A stretch of 64,000 nucleotides of DNA from Roseateles sp. DAIF2 (GTDB lineage Bacteria > Pseudomonadota > Gammaproteobacteria > Burkholderiales > Burkholderiaceae_C), in contig NZ_CP049919.1 of assembly GCF_015624425.1 (NCBI RefSeq), positions 5,208,001 through 5,272,000 on the forward strand, given 5' to 3'. Shown one piece after another: positions 49,979 through 59,553 of this stretch (position 1 is the first letter of the stretch; each line of letters starts with the position of its first letter). The notes beneath the pieces are model-generated. The model searched no databases, was not told the DNA's origin, and saw nothing but the letters and a program-made list of their open reading frames with translations. The position numbers were made by a program, and so were the translations under genes.

Positions 49979-50860
49979 CTAACCCTGCTGCTGCTGCCGA
50001 TAGGCGGGCATTTCGAGGTCCGCTGCGGCAAACGCGGCCACCTCGCCCACCACCAGCACCGCCGGACTCCCCAGGGCCGGGTCTTGTCTCAGGCAAGCCT
50101 CCAGCCCATCCAGAGTCGTCACCGCCTGCCGCTGCCGCCCGGTATGTGCCGCCGACACCACGGCCGCCGGCATGTCGCTGCGCATGCCGCCCGCGCGCAG
50201 GGCCGCGACGATCTCGGCGCAGCGGGTCACGCCCATGTAGATCACCAGGGTCAGGCCGCTCCTGGCCAACGCGGCCCAGTCGGGTGCGCGGCCGCCTTCG
50301 CCGCTTCCCTCTGCGCTGTGCCCGGTGACTAGGGCCACGCCGGGCGCGCAGCGCCGGTCGGTGACCGGGATGCCGGCGGCCGCGGGGCCGGCGATGCCGG
50401 CGGTCAGGCCGTTGACGACCTCGACCTCCAGGCCCGCGGCGCGCAGCGCGTCGACCTCCTCGCCGCCGCGGCCGAACACGAAGGGGTCGCCGCCCTTCAG
50501 GCGCACCACCCGCTGCCCGGCCCTCGCCTCGCGGATCATCAGCTCATGGATGAAGCGCTGCTCGGTCGAATAGCGCCGCTCGCCGGGCCGCTCCCAAGAG
50601 CGGCGCGTCGCCCCCTCGGGGGGCAGGGCCAGGTACTCCTGGCCCGGGGGCGCCATCTGGCAGCCACCGCGCTTGCCGACCTTCAGCACCCGCGTATCCG
50701 GCCGCAGCAGTGCCAGCACGCGCGCGTCGACCAGATCGTCGCTCAGCACCACGTCGGCCGCCTGCAGGCGCTTCAGCGCCCTGAGGGTCAGCAGCTCCGG
50801 GTCGCCGGGACCGGCGCCGACCAGGGCGATGGGGAAAACAGGAGGGTTGTTCATCGTCAT
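49979..50860 (-). CDS. cobA: Uroporphyrinogen-III C-methyltransferase with a repeat-like insertion
   Basis: 293 aa from ATG 50860; ATGA overlap with the nasA stop. SUMT fold: VGAGPGDPELLTLRALK at the N-terminus, VVRLKGGDPFVFGRGGEE and GLTAGIAGPAAAGIPVTDRR. It makes precorrin-2 for siroheme, the cofactor of NirB, which explains its place at the end of the nas operon. Between GKRGGCQ and TEQRFIHELM, where relatives have only a few residues, there is an extra stretch of about 30 residues (MAPPGQEYLALPPEGATRRS and on). Oxidase/chelatase CysG domains are absent. Confidence 0.92.
   Translation of the reverse strand: MTMNNPPVFPIALVGAGPGDPELLTLRALKRLQAADVVLSDDLVDARVLALLRPDTRVLKVGKRGGCQMAPPGQEYLALPPEGATRRSWERPGERRYSTEQRFIHELMIREARAGQRVVRLKGGDPFVFGRGGEEVDALRAAGLEVEVVNGLTAGIAGPAAAGIPVTDRRCAPGVALVTGHSAEGSGEGGRAPDWAALARSGLTLVIYMGVTRCAEIVAALRAGGMRSDMPAAVVSAAHTGRQRQAVTTLDGLEACLRQDPALGSPAVLVVGEVAAFAAADLEMPAYRQQQQG
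50567..50656 (-). repeat. In-frame palindrome-rich insertion inside cobA
   Basis: About 90 bp (30 codons). It contains GCCGCTC 50587-50593 with GAGCGGC 50598-50604 (7-bp stem, CCAA loop) and a second CCCCC/GGGGG stem (50611-50615 with 50618-50622). It looks like the GC-rich palindromic repeats of this genome class, but it is not the same sequence as copies A and B. It keeps the frame open. Confidence 0.6.
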
Positions 50861-53625
50861 GCCGTCACCTCGCAGGGCGTGGAGCCGACCAGGCGCCGCA
50901 GCGCCGGCAGGCAGGAACCGCATTGGGTGCCGCAGCGCAGCGCGGCCTGCAGCGTCTTCAGGCGCTCGGCCGGAGCGCCGGGGCTGGCGGCCAGCTGCGC
51001 GCGGATGCGCGCCTCGGACACATCGAAGCAGTTGCAGACCTGCGGGCTGCGCGGGGTCGGGTCTTGCTCGCCCGACGCGGCCTCGCCGACATCGGGCGCC
51101 AGCAGGCGCCGGCCATGCGGCGCCACGGCGCCGGCCTCGCGCCACAGCTCGTGCAGCCAGGCGCCCTCCTGCGCGCCCTCGGTCAGGGTCAGCAGGCCCT
51201 GCAGATGCGTTCCTGTTTCGTCCAGGCGCAGCAGGCGCAGGCGGCCGCGGCGCGTGTCGACATAGCGCAGCACGCCCGGTCCCTGCAGGCCCAGCAGCTC
51301 GGCGATGCGCTGCATCAATGGCGGAGCGATGGCCGCCGCTTGCGCGGCCTCGAAGCGCCAGCCCTCGCGGCCGTCCGGCCCCGCTATCGGCAGGCAATGC
51401 GCATAGTCGAACTCGCGCATCAGCGCGCGCAGACCATGGCCGGCCGGCCCCCAGGCCGAGGCCGCGAGCCGCCAGGGCAGCGCCAGCTTGTGCACCGCCA
51501 CCGCCGAGAACTTCAGCTCGGGCTGGCGCGAATCGGGGCAGCAGGCGCTCTGCGTCAGCGCGTTGATGCCGGCCAGGGCCCGGCCCTGCTCGTCGCGGCC
51601 GGAGACGAACTCCTCGCCCCAATGCATCGCCACCTGGGCCTGGGTCGGCGCGATCGCCGCATCGCCAAGCACGATCAGGTTCAGGGCGCCGCGGCGCGAG
51701 GCCACCCGCACCAGGTCGCCATCCTTCAAGCCGCGGCGCGGCATGTCGTGCGGATTCAGGCGCAGCAGCGGTTTGCTCTCATGCGCGAACAAGCGGCCCA
51801 GCAGGCCGGTGCGGCTCATGCCATGCCATTGGTCGCGCAGGCGGCCGGTGCTCAGTGCGAAGGGGAATCTCACATTCGTCTCGTCGCGCGGCGGCGCGAA
51901 GGGCCGGGCGATGAAGCGCGCACGGCCGCCGGGCGCGGCGAGGAAGCGGTGGTCCTCGTAGAGCCGCGCGCGGCCCTGGACCGCGCCTTCGGGAAACGGC
52001 CATTGCTGCGGGCCCTCGTGCTCCAGCAGCGCATAGCTGAGGCCGGTGATATCCAGATCGCGGCCGCGCGTGGCCTCGCGGTGCTCCAGCCACAGCTGCT
52101 GAGGTTCCTCGGCCGCAAACAGGCTGGGCAGGCCCGGGCGCAGCAGCCGCTCCAGCTCGCGCGCCAGGTCGCGCACGATGCGCCAGTCGGCGCGCGAGAG
52201 GCCGGGCGGCGGCACGGCGGCGCGCACCCGCGTGATGCGGCGCTCGCTATTGGTCACCGTGCCCTCCTTCTCGCCCCAGCTGGCCGCCGGCAGCAGCACA
52301 TCGGCGAAGGCGGCCGTCGCGGTATCGGCAAAGGCTTCCTGCAGGATCACCAGCTCGCAGCGCGCCAGCGCGCGGCGCACCAGATCCTGGTCGGGCAGGG
52401 ACTGCGCAGGGTTGGTGCAGGCAATCCACAGCGCCTTGATCTCGCCGCGCGCCGCCGCCTCGAACAGCTCTATCGCGGTCTTGCCCGGCGCCTCCGGCAG
52501 GCTCTCGACGCCCCACAGCCGCGCGATCTCGGCGCGGTGCGCGGCATTGGCGGGATCGCGATGGCCGGGCAGCAGGCTGGCCATGCCGCCGGCCTCGCGC
52601 CCGCCCATCGCATTCGGCTGGCCGGTCAGCGAGAAGGGCCCGGCGCCGGGCCGGCCGATCTGGCCGGTGGCCAGGTGCAGATTGATCAGCGCGGTGTTCT
52701 TCGCGGTGCCGCTGGTACTCTGGTTCAGGCCCATGCAGTACAGCGACAGGGTGGATGGCGACTTCGCGATCCAGCGCGCCGCCTGCAGCAGGTCGGCCTC
52801 CTCGATGCCGCAAATGCGTGCCGCATCGCGCGGCGTGGTCTCGCGCACCAGGGCCTTCAGCGCGGCGAAGCCCTCGGTATGGGCCGCGATGAAGTCCGTA
52901 TCGATCCAGCCCTCCCAGATGCAGGCGTGCAGCAGGCCGTTGAACAGGGCCACATCGGTGCCGGGGCGGATCTGCAGATGCAGGTCGGCGAACTCGGCCG
53001 TCTCGGTGCGGCGCGGGTCGACCACGATGATCTTCAGTTCCGGCTTGCACGCGCGCGCATCCTCGATGCGCCGGAACAGGATCGGATGGGCCCAGGCCGG
53101 ATTCGCGCCGGCGATGAAGAGGCAATCGGTCAGCTCGATGTCCTCGTAGCAGGCCGGCGGCGCATCGGCGCCCAGGCTCTGCTTGTAGCCGACCACGGCC
53201 GAACTCATGCACAGGCGCGAGTTGGAGTCGATGTTGTTGGTGCCGACCAGGGCGCGCGCCAGCTTGTTGAAGGCGTGGTAGTCCTCGGTCAGCAGCTGGC
53301 CCGAGATGTAGAAGCCGATCGCGTCCGGGCCGTGCTCGAGGCGCAGCGCGGCCAGCCGGGCGGCCAGGCGGGCGTTGAGCTCGTCCCAGCCCAGTGGCTG
53401 CGCCGCTTGGCCGCGCGCCGCGCGCCAGGCCGGCTGCAGCAGGCGGCGCTGCAGGGTGGCCGGCGCGGCGCTCAGGTGCAGGGTCGAGCCCTTGGTGCAA
53501 AGCCGGCCGAAGTTGGCCGGATGCGCCGGATCGCCACGCACGCCGGTGATCTGCGCACCCTCGCTCTCGATGATCACGCCGCAGCCGACGCCGCAGTAGG
53601 GGCAGGTGCTGCGCGTCTCTTTCAT
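50857..53625 (-). CDS. nasA: Assimilatory nitrate reductase, molybdopterin subunit
   Basis: 922 aa. The N-terminal [4Fe-4S] motif is CPYCGVGCGV plus RLCTKG. The Mo-bisPGD core has the likely Mo-ligand Cys in NSRLCMSSAVVGYKQ (about residue 140) and GLNQSTSGTAKN. The C-terminal 60 residues are a BFD-like [2Fe-2S] domain (CNCFDVSE, then CGTQCGSCLPAL), the usual electron entry in NADH- or ferredoxin-linked NasA. It reduces nitrate to nitrite in the cytoplasm, with no Tat signal. It follows nirD by four bases and overlaps cobA. Confidence 0.95.
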   Translation of the reverse strand: MKETRSTCPYCGVGCGVIIESEGAQITGVRGDPAHPANFGRLCTKGSTLHLSAAPATLQRRLLQPAWRAARGQAAQPLGWDELNARLAARLAALRLEHGPDAIGFYISGQLLTEDYHAFNKLARALVGTNNIDSNSRLCMSSAVVGYKQSLGADAPPACYEDIELTDCLFIAGANPAWAHPILFRRIEDARACKPELKIIVVDPRRTETAEFADLHLQIRPGTDVALFNGLLHACIWEGWIDTDFIAAHTEGFAALKALVRETTPRDAARICGIEEADLLQAARWIAKSPSTLSLYCMGLNQSTSGTAKNTALINLHLATGQIGRPGAGPFSLTGQPNAMGGREAGGMASLLPGHRDPANAAHRAEIARLWGVESLPEAPGKTAIELFEAAARGEIKALWIACTNPAQSLPDQDLVRRALARCELVILQEAFADTATAAFADVLLPAASWGEKEGTVTNSERRITRVRAAVPPPGLSRADWRIVRDLARELERLLRPGLPSLFAAEEPQQLWLEHREATRGRDLDITGLSYALLEHEGPQQWPFPEGAVQGRARLYEDHRFLAAPGGRARFIARPFAPPRDETNVRFPFALSTGRLRDQWHGMSRTGLLGRLFAHESKPLLRLNPHDMPRRGLKDGDLVRVASRRGALNLIVLGDAAIAPTQAQVAMHWGEEFVSGRDEQGRALAGINALTQSACCPDSRQPELKFSAVAVHKLALPWRLAASAWGPAGHGLRALMREFDYAHCLPIAGPDGREGWRFEAAQAAAIAPPLMQRIAELLGLQGPGVLRYVDTRRGRLRLLRLDETGTHLQGLLTLTEGAQEGAWLHELWREAGAVAPHGRRLLAPDVGEAASGEQDPTPRSPQVCNCFDVSEARIRAQLAASPGAPAERLKTLQAALRCGTQCGSCLPALRRLVGSTPCEVTA

Positions 53626-53629
53626 GGCG

Positions 53630-54007
53630 TCAGCAAGCCCGGGTGCAGGGGCCGGCCTTGACCGGCTCCAGCTCGATGGCCAGGGTGTCCAGCTCGCGCT
53701 GGTCCAGCAAGACCTGGCCCTCGACGACCTTGACCGCGAACACCGGCGTGCGGCCCTCGTCCGGCTCGCGGGCGCAGCCGCTGTCCAGCGCGATGGTCCA
53801 GTTGTGCAGCGGGCAGGCCACGGCCTGGCCGAACACGATGCCCTGGCTCAGCGGGCCGGCCTTGTGCGGGCAGCGGTCCAGCAGCGCGAACACCCGGTCG
53901 TCCGCGGTGCGGAACAGCGCGACCTGCGGACCTCGGGCGCGCTGCACGCGGCGCGCGCCCAGCACCGGGATGTCGGCCACGGCGCAGACGGTTTTCCACT
54001 CACTCAT
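53630..54007 (-). CDS. nirD: Nitrite reductase (NADH) small subunit
   Basis: 125 aa Rieske-like protein. CPHKAG and CPLHNWTI hold the cluster positions, though NirD proteins often lack a working cluster; here Cys-x-His is visible in both halves (RCPHKAGP, ACPLHNW), so a real [2Fe-2S] is possible. It partners with NirB. The start overlaps the nirB stop by four bases. A C-terminal GPCTRAC has two extra Cys. Confidence 0.92.
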   Translation of the reverse strand: MSEWKTVCAVADIPVLGARRVQRARGPQVALFRTADDRVFALLDRCPHKAGPLSQGIVFGQAVACPLHNWTIALDSGCAREPDEGRTPVFAVKVVEGQVLLDQRELDTLAIELEPVKAGPCTRAC

Positions 54008-56445
54008 GACAGCACCTCGAACTGGCGCAGGTCCACGCCCGCCTTATCGAACTCGAACCAGGGATCGGGCTCGCCGTCCAGCGCGTACTGCAGCTCGGCC
54101 CAGAGCGCGCGGCGGCCCTCGTGGTCGTCCAGGATGCGGACCTTCACATGGTCCAGGCCGACGCGGCCGACGTAATGCACGGTGCGCTCCAGATACCAGC
54201 CTTCCTTGCGGTAGAGCTGCATGAAGGCGCCGGTGTACTCCAGCACCTCGGCCGCGCTCTTCAGCTTGGTGAAGAAATGCGCCACCTCGGTCTTGATGCC
54301 GCCGTTGCCGGCGATGTACATCTCCCAGCCCGAGTCGACGCCGATGATGCCGACGTCCTTGATGCCGGCCTCGGCGCAGTTGCGCGGGCAGCCGCTGACC
54401 GCGAACTTGACCTTGTGCGGCGCGTACATGCGCCACATCGCGCGCTCCAGGTCCTTGCCCATCTGGGTGCTGTCCTGCGTGCCCATGCGGCACCACTCGC
54501 TGCCGACGCAGGTCTTCACGGTGCGCAGCGCCTTGGCATAGGCATGGCCGGAAGGCATGCCGATATCGCGCCAGACATGGACCAGATCCTCCTTCCGGAC
54601 GCCCAGCAGGTCGATGCGCTGGCCGCCGGTGACCTTGACCGTCGGGATCTTGTACTTGTCCACCGCATCGGCGATGCGGCGCAGCTCGTCGGCGGTCGTC
54701 TCGCCGCCCCACATGCGCGGGATCACCGAGTAGCTGCCGTCCTTCTGGATGTTGGCGTGGCTGCGCTCGTTGATGAAGCGTGCCTGCGGGTCGTCCCGCG
54801 CCTCCTTGGGCCAGCTGGAGATCAGGTAATAGTTCAGCGCCGGGCGGCAGGTGGCGCAGCCATTCGGACTTTTCCAGCTCAGGGCCTGGTACAGCGACTC
54901 CAGGCTGGTGATGCGATCCTTGAAGATCGCATCACGCACATCCTGGTGGCTCATGTCGGTGCAGGAGCACATGGCCTTTTGCTTCGGTGCGGCCGAGTAG
55001 TCGCCGCCGGCGGTGAACATCAGGAGCTGCTCGACCAGGCCGGTGCAGGAGCCGCAGGACGCGCTGGCTTTGGTGTGCTTGCGCACCTCCTCCAGGGTGA
55101 ACAGGCCCTTCTCCTTGATCGCCTTGCAGATGCGGCCCTTGCTGACGCCGTTGCAGCCGCAGACCTCGTCGCCGTCGGCCATCGCCGCGGCCCGGCTGTG
55201 GCCCTGGTGGCCCACGTCGCCGATGTTCGACTCGCCGAACATCAGCTTGTCGCGGATGTCGGCGATCTTGCGCCCCTCGCGCAGCAGCTTGAAGTACCAG
55301 GCGCCGTCCACCGTGTCGCCGTAGAGGCAGGCGCCGACCAGCCGGTCGTCCTTGATCACCAGCTTCTTGTAGACCCCGGCGAAGGGATCGCTCATCAGGA
55401 TCTCCTCGGTGCCTTCACCGCCCATGAAGTCGCCGGCGCTGAACAGGTCGATGCCGGTCACCTTCAGCTTGGTGCTGGTCTGCGAGCCCTGGTAGCGGCC
55501 GATGCCGAACTGCGCCAGATGCGTCGCGCAGACCTTGCCCTGCTCGAACAGCGGCGCCACCAGGCCGTAGGCGATGCCGCGATGCGCCGCGCATTCGCCC
55601 ACCGCGTAGATGCGCGGGTCGGTGACGGTCTGCAGGGTGTCGCTGACCACGATGCCGCGCTGGCAATGCAGGCCGGCGCTCTCGGCCAGCTGGGTATTGG
55701 GGCGGATGCCGGCGGCCATCACCACCAGGTCGGCCGGGATCTCGCTGCCGTCCTTGAAGCGCACGGCCATCACCCGCCCGTCGCGATCCGGGAGCAGGGC
55801 CTCGGTATGGGCGCCCAGCATGAACTTCAGGCCGCGCGCCTGCAGCGACTGGCGCAGCAGCTCGCCGGCCTGGTCGTCCAGCTGGCGCTCCATCAGCCAG
55901 TCGCCGAGATGCACCACGGTCACCTGCATGCCGCGCAGCATCAGGCCGTTCGCCGCCTCCAGGCCCAGCAGGCCGCCACCGATCACGACGGCGTGCTGGT
56001 ACTTGGTCGCCGCGTCAATCATCTCGTTGGTGTCGGCGATATCGCGGTAGGCGATCACGCCGTCCAGCTCCTTGCCGGGCACCGGCAGGATGAAGGGGCT
56101 GGAGCCGGTGGCGATCAGCAGGCGGTCGTACTCGGCTTCGGTGCCATCCTCGGCGATCACCTTGCGGCGGATGCGATCGATCTGCGTGACGGTCCTGCCC
56201 AGGTGCAGGGTGATGCCCTGCTCGGCATACCAGGACAGTGGATTCAGGATGATCTCGGCTATCGTCTGTTCGCCGGCCAGCACCGGGCTCAAGAGGATGC
56301 GGTTGTAGTTGGGATGCGGCTCGGCACCGAACACCGTGATGTCATAGAGATCTGGGGCGATCTTCAGCAGCTCTTCCAGCGTGCGCACACCGGCCATGCC
56401 GTTGCCCACCATCACCAGCTTCAATTTCTTGTCGTTCATCATCAC
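54004..56445 (-). CDS. nirB: Nitrite reductase (NADH) large subunit
   Basis: 813 aa. Order: FAD/NADH domain (VMVGNGMAGVRTLEELL, then VVIGGGLLGLEAANGL), two BFD-like Cys segments (CGCNGVSKG to CGSCTG, about 415-455; CSCTD to CATC, about 475-520), then the siroheme/[4Fe-4S] part with CVGSEWC (about 630) and SGCPRNCAEAG (about 670). It reduces nitrite to ammonium in the cytoplasm with six electrons from NADH. Starts with three Met codons; 56445 is taken. Overlaps nirD. Confidence 0.96.
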   Translation of the reverse strand: MMMNDKKLKLVMVGNGMAGVRTLEELLKIAPDLYDITVFGAEPHPNYNRILLSPVLAGEQTIAEIILNPLSWYAEQGITLHLGRTVTQIDRIRRKVIAEDGTEAEYDRLLIATGSSPFILPVPGKELDGVIAYRDIADTNEMIDAATKYQHAVVIGGGLLGLEAANGLMLRGMQVTVVHLGDWLMERQLDDQAGELLRQSLQARGLKFMLGAHTEALLPDRDGRVMAVRFKDGSEIPADLVVMAAGIRPNTQLAESAGLHCQRGIVVSDTLQTVTDPRIYAVGECAAHRGIAYGLVAPLFEQGKVCATHLAQFGIGRYQGSQTSTKLKVTGIDLFSAGDFMGGEGTEEILMSDPFAGVYKKLVIKDDRLVGACLYGDTVDGAWYFKLLREGRKIADIRDKLMFGESNIGDVGHQGHSRAAAMADGDEVCGCNGVSKGRICKAIKEKGLFTLEEVRKHTKASASCGSCTGLVEQLLMFTAGGDYSAAPKQKAMCSCTDMSHQDVRDAIFKDRITSLESLYQALSWKSPNGCATCRPALNYYLISSWPKEARDDPQARFINERSHANIQKDGSYSVIPRMWGGETTADELRRIADAVDKYKIPTVKVTGGQRIDLLGVRKEDLVHVWRDIGMPSGHAYAKALRTVKTCVGSEWCRMGTQDSTQMGKDLERAMWRMYAPHKVKFAVSGCPRNCAEAGIKDVGIIGVDSGWEMYIAGNGGIKTEVAHFFTKLKSAAEVLEYTGAFMQLYRKEGWYLERTVHYVGRVGLDHVKVRILDDHEGRRALWAELQYALDGEPDPWFEFDKAGVDLRQFEVLS

Positions 56446-56524
56446 AGCAGCTCCAGGCTGAGCGCCGCGCCGCCCCGCCCAGCCCCAACGGAGCTAGCGA
56501 GCAGCAGGCACCACGAAAAATCAA

Positions 56525-57337
56525 TCAGGCGGCTTTCTTCTCGACCGGCGCGGCGTGGCGCGTGTAGAGGAAGTCGATCACCGCCTTGCGCGCATGCACA
56601 TAGACCGGGTCCTCGGCCAGCTCGACGCGGCTGCGCGGGCGCGGGAGCTCGACCGCATGGATCTCGCCGATGGTCGCGGCCGGCCCGTTGCTCATCATCA
56701 CGATGCGGTCGGAGAGCAGCACGGCCTCGTCGACATCGTGCGTGACCATCACCACGGTGCTGTGCGTGCGCGCGACGATCTTCAGGAGCTCGTCCTGCAG
56801 ATGGGCGCGGGTCAGCGCGTCGAGCGCGCCGAAGGGTTCGTCCATCAGCAGCACCTTGGGCTCCATCGCCAGCGCGCGCGCAATGCCGACGCGCTGCTTC
56901 ATGCCGCCGGAGATCTCGTGCGGACGCTTGAACATCGCATGGCTCATGCCCACCAGGTCCAGCGCCGCATCGGTGCGCTCCGCGAGTTGACGCTTCAGCT
57001 CGCGGCCGCCGAACACCGACTCGACGCCCAGATAGACGTTCTCGAAGCAGGTCAGCCAGGGCAGCAGCGAATGGTTCTGGAACACCACCGCGCGCTCCGG
57101 GCCGGGCTCGGTGATCTCGCGGTTGTCGCACAGCAGCACGCCGGACGTGGGCCGCAGCAGGCCGGCGATCAGGTTCAGCAAGGTGCTCTTGCCGCAGCCC
57201 GAATGGCCGATCAAGGTGATGAACTCGCCCTTCTGGACCTGCAGATGGATGTCGCGCAGCGCGTGGAACTGGCCCTTGCGGGTGTTGAACACCATCTCGG
57301 CCGACTGCACTTCGATAAAGGCCTTGTTTGCACTCAT
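56525..57337 (-). CDS. nrtD: Nitrate ABC transporter ATP-binding protein
   Basis: 270 aa NitT/TauT-family ATPase. Walker A GHSGCGKSTLLN, signature SGGMKQRVGIARAL, Walker B VLLMDEPFGALDALTR, and the switch His in MVTHDVDEA. It powers nitrate uptake through NrtB. It has no fused substrate-binding domain, unlike cyanobacterial NrtC. It lies 13 bases after nrtB; 79 bases separate it from nirB. Confidence 0.93.
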   Translation of the reverse strand: MSANKAFIEVQSAEMVFNTRKGQFHALRDIHLQVQKGEFITLIGHSGCGKSTLLNLIAGLLRPTSGVLLCDNREITEPGPERAVVFQNHSLLPWLTCFENVYLGVESVFGGRELKRQLAERTDAALDLVGMSHAMFKRPHEISGGMKQRVGIARALAMEPKVLLMDEPFGALDALTRAHLQDELLKIVARTHSTVVMVTHDVDEAVLLSDRIVMMSNGPAATIGEIHAVELPRPRSRVELAEDPVYVHARKAVIDFLYTRHAAPVEKKAA

Positions 57338-57350
57338 GATGTCGGCTCCG

Positions 57351-58238
57351 TCAGTCGTTGTAGGAGAAGTGCTTGGCCACCGCCATCAGCAGCCATTCGA
57401 GGGCCAGGCCGACGATGCCGATCACGAAGATCGCGATGATGATGTGCTGGACATTGAGGTTGTTCCATTCGTCCCAGACCCAGAAGCCGATGCCGACGCC
57501 GCCGGTCAGCATCTCGGCCGCGACGATCACCAGCCAGGCCGTGCCGACCGAGAGGCGCACGCCGGTGAGCATATAAGGGAGCACGGCAGGGAACAGGATC
57601 TTGCTGATGATCTTCCACTCGCTGAGCTTGAGCACCCGCGCGACGTTCAGATAGTCCTCGGGCACCCGCTGCACGCCCACCGCGGTGTTGACCACCATCG
57701 GCCAGATCGAGCAGATGAAGATGGTCCAGATCGCCGCCGGGTTGGCGCTCTTGAACACCAGCAGGCCGATCGGCAGCCAGGCCAGCGGCGAGACCGGCTT
57801 CAGGAGGCTGATCAGCGGCGAGACCATGCGGCCAATGAACTCGAAGCGGCCGATCGCGAAGCCCAGCGGGATGCCCACCGCGGCCGCCAGGCCGAAGCCC
57901 AGCGCGACGCGCTCCAGCGAGAACAGGATGTTCCAGCCGATGCCCTGGTCGTTCGGCCCCTTGCTGTAGAAGGGAACGGCGAACAGCTGGAGGGCGGCGT
58001 CGAAGGTGGCGGCCGGCGTCGGGAAGCTGCCCCCTTTTTGCGTCAGCAGCGCCCAGATGCCGATCAGCAGGGCCAGGCCCAGCACGGGCGGCAGCACGCG
58101 CAGCAGCAGGCCGTTGAAGTCGAAGCCGGGCCGCGGCCTGGGTGGCGGTGGCACTGTTGGCACCGGGGCGGCCGCTGGCGGCGCGGCCGGCACGGCGGCG
58201 GCCTGCTCGCGCGGGGAATGGAAGACTGCGCTGACCAT
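57351..58238 (-). CDS. nrtB: Nitrate ABC transporter permease
   Basis: 295 aa, six membrane spans, BPD_transp_1 fold of the NitT/TauT class (SLLKPVSPLAWLPIGLLVFKSANPAAIW coupling region, abbreviated). The N-terminus has an Ala/Pro-rich cytoplasmic stretch of about 35 residues before the first span. Forms the inner-membrane channel for nitrate with NrtA and NrtD. It lies 13 bases after nrtA. Confidence 0.93.
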   Translation of the reverse strand: MVSAVFHSPREQAAAVPAAPPAAAPVPTVPPPPRPRPGFDFNGLLLRVLPPVLGLALLIGIWALLTQKGGSFPTPAATFDAALQLFAVPFYSKGPNDQGIGWNILFSLERVALGFGLAAAVGIPLGFAIGRFEFIGRMVSPLISLLKPVSPLAWLPIGLLVFKSANPAAIWTIFICSIWPMVVNTAVGVQRVPEDYLNVARVLKLSEWKIISKILFPAVLPYMLTGVRLSVGTAWLVIVAAEMLTGGVGIGFWVWDEWNNLNVQHIIIAIFVIGIVGLALEWLLMAVAKHFSYND

Positions 58239-58251
58239 CGTTGCTTCCTCC

Positions 58252-59475
58252 TCAGGCTTTCACCTTGAACGAATCGGCGTACTTCGCCGGATCCTTGCCG
58301 TCCCAGACCACGCCGTCGATCAGCTTGCTGCTGCGCATCGTGTCCTTGGGCACGCTGATCTTCAGCTGCGCCGCGGCCTGCTTGTAGAGCTCGATCTGGT
58401 TGATCTGCCTGGCCACGCCCAGGTAGTCCGGGTGCTCCTTGATCAGGCCCCAGCGCTTGTGCTGGGTCAGGAACCACATGCCGTCGCTGAGCCAGGGATA
58501 GCTGACCGCGCCATCGTTGAAGAACTTCATGTGATTCGGGTCGTCCCAGGTCTTGCCCAGGCCGTTCTGGTAGCGGCCCAGGATGCGCTGGTTGATCGCG
58601 TCGACGCCGGTGTTGACATAGCTCTTCTCGGCGATGGTGTCGGCCATCTTCAGCTTGTTTGTGAGGCCCGCGTCGATCCAGCGGCCGGCCTCCAGCACGG
58701 CCATGATCACGGCGCGCGCGGTGTTGGGGTACTTCTTCGCGAAGTCGCCGGTGCAGCCCAGCACCTTCTCCGGATGGTCCTTCCAGATGTCCTGGGTCGT
58801 GACCGCGGTGATGCCGATGCCGTCCATGATGGCGCGATGGCCCCAGGGCTCGCCGACGCAGTAGCCGTCCATATTGCCGACCCGCATGTTCGCCACCATC
58901 TGCGGCGGCGGCACCGTGATGACCTTGGCCTCCTTCATCGGATTGATGCCCACGCTGGCCAGCCAGTAATAGAGCCACATCGCGTGGGTGCCGGTCGGGA
59001 AGGTTTGGGCGAATGTGTATTCGCGCTTCTCGGTGCCCATCAGCTTGGCCAGCGAGGCGCCGTCCACCGCGCCCTTGTCGGCCAGCTTCTTGGACAGGGT
59101 GATCGCCTGGCCGTTGTTGTTCAGGGTCATCAGCACGGCCATGTCCTTCTTCGGCCCGCCGACGCCCAGATGCACGCCGTAGATCAGACCGTACAGCACA
59201 TGGGCCATGTCCAGCTCGCCGTTGACCAGCTTGTCGCGCACACCGGCCCAGGAGGCCTCCTTGGTCGGCACGATCTTGATGCCGTACTTCTTGTCGAAGC
59301 CCAGCACCGAGGCCATCACGACCGAGGCGCAATCGGTCAGCGGGATGAAACCGATCCGGACCTCTTCCTTCTCCGGCTTGTCCGAGCCGGCGGCCCAGAC
59401 ATGCGGGGCCGCCACCAGGCTGCCGCCCACCGCGGCCGCGCCGCCGACCAGAAGCTTGCGCCGATCCTCACTCAT
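58252..59475 (-). CDS. nrtA: Nitrate ABC transporter substrate-binding protein
   Basis: 407 aa from ATG 59475, with AAGGAGG just upstream. A Tat-like signal (EDRRKLLVGGAAAVGG to VWAAG) is followed by the NrtA/CmpA fold (VRIGFIPLTDCASVVMAS; PTGTHAMWLYYWLAS; VGEPWGHRAI). An in-frame ATG at 59520 also has GGAGG upstream and would add 15 basic residues to the signal. It binds nitrate or nitrite in the periplasm. First gene of nrtABD-nirBD-nasA-cobA, behind the antitermination leader. Confidence 0.93.
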   Translation of the reverse strand: MSEDRRKLLVGGAAAVGGSLVAAPHVWAAGSDKPEKEEVRIGFIPLTDCASVVMASVLGFDKKYGIKIVPTKEASWAGVRDKLVNGELDMAHVLYGLIYGVHLGVGGPKKDMAVLMTLNNNGQAITLSKKLADKGAVDGASLAKLMGTEKREYTFAQTFPTGTHAMWLYYWLASVGINPMKEAKVITVPPPQMVANMRVGNMDGYCVGEPWGHRAIMDGIGITAVTTQDIWKDHPEKVLGCTGDFAKKYPNTARAVIMAVLEAGRWIDAGLTNKLKMADTIAEKSYVNTGVDAINQRILGRYQNGLGKTWDDPNHMKFFNDGAVSYPWLSDGMWFLTQHKRWGLIKEHPDYLGVARQINQIELYKQAAAQLKISVPKDTMRSSKLIDGVVWDGKDPAKYADSFKVKA

Positions 59476-59553
59476 CAGACCCTCCTTCTTCCTCTTGCCG
59501 ATGTTCTCCACCACTCGCATGCAGACCTCCAGAAGACCGAAAGAACCCAAACG

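Noticed and set aside
50567..50656. An intein or a frameshift in cobA
   Set aside because: The extra stretch is only about 30 codons, keeps the frame, and lacks splicing motifs.
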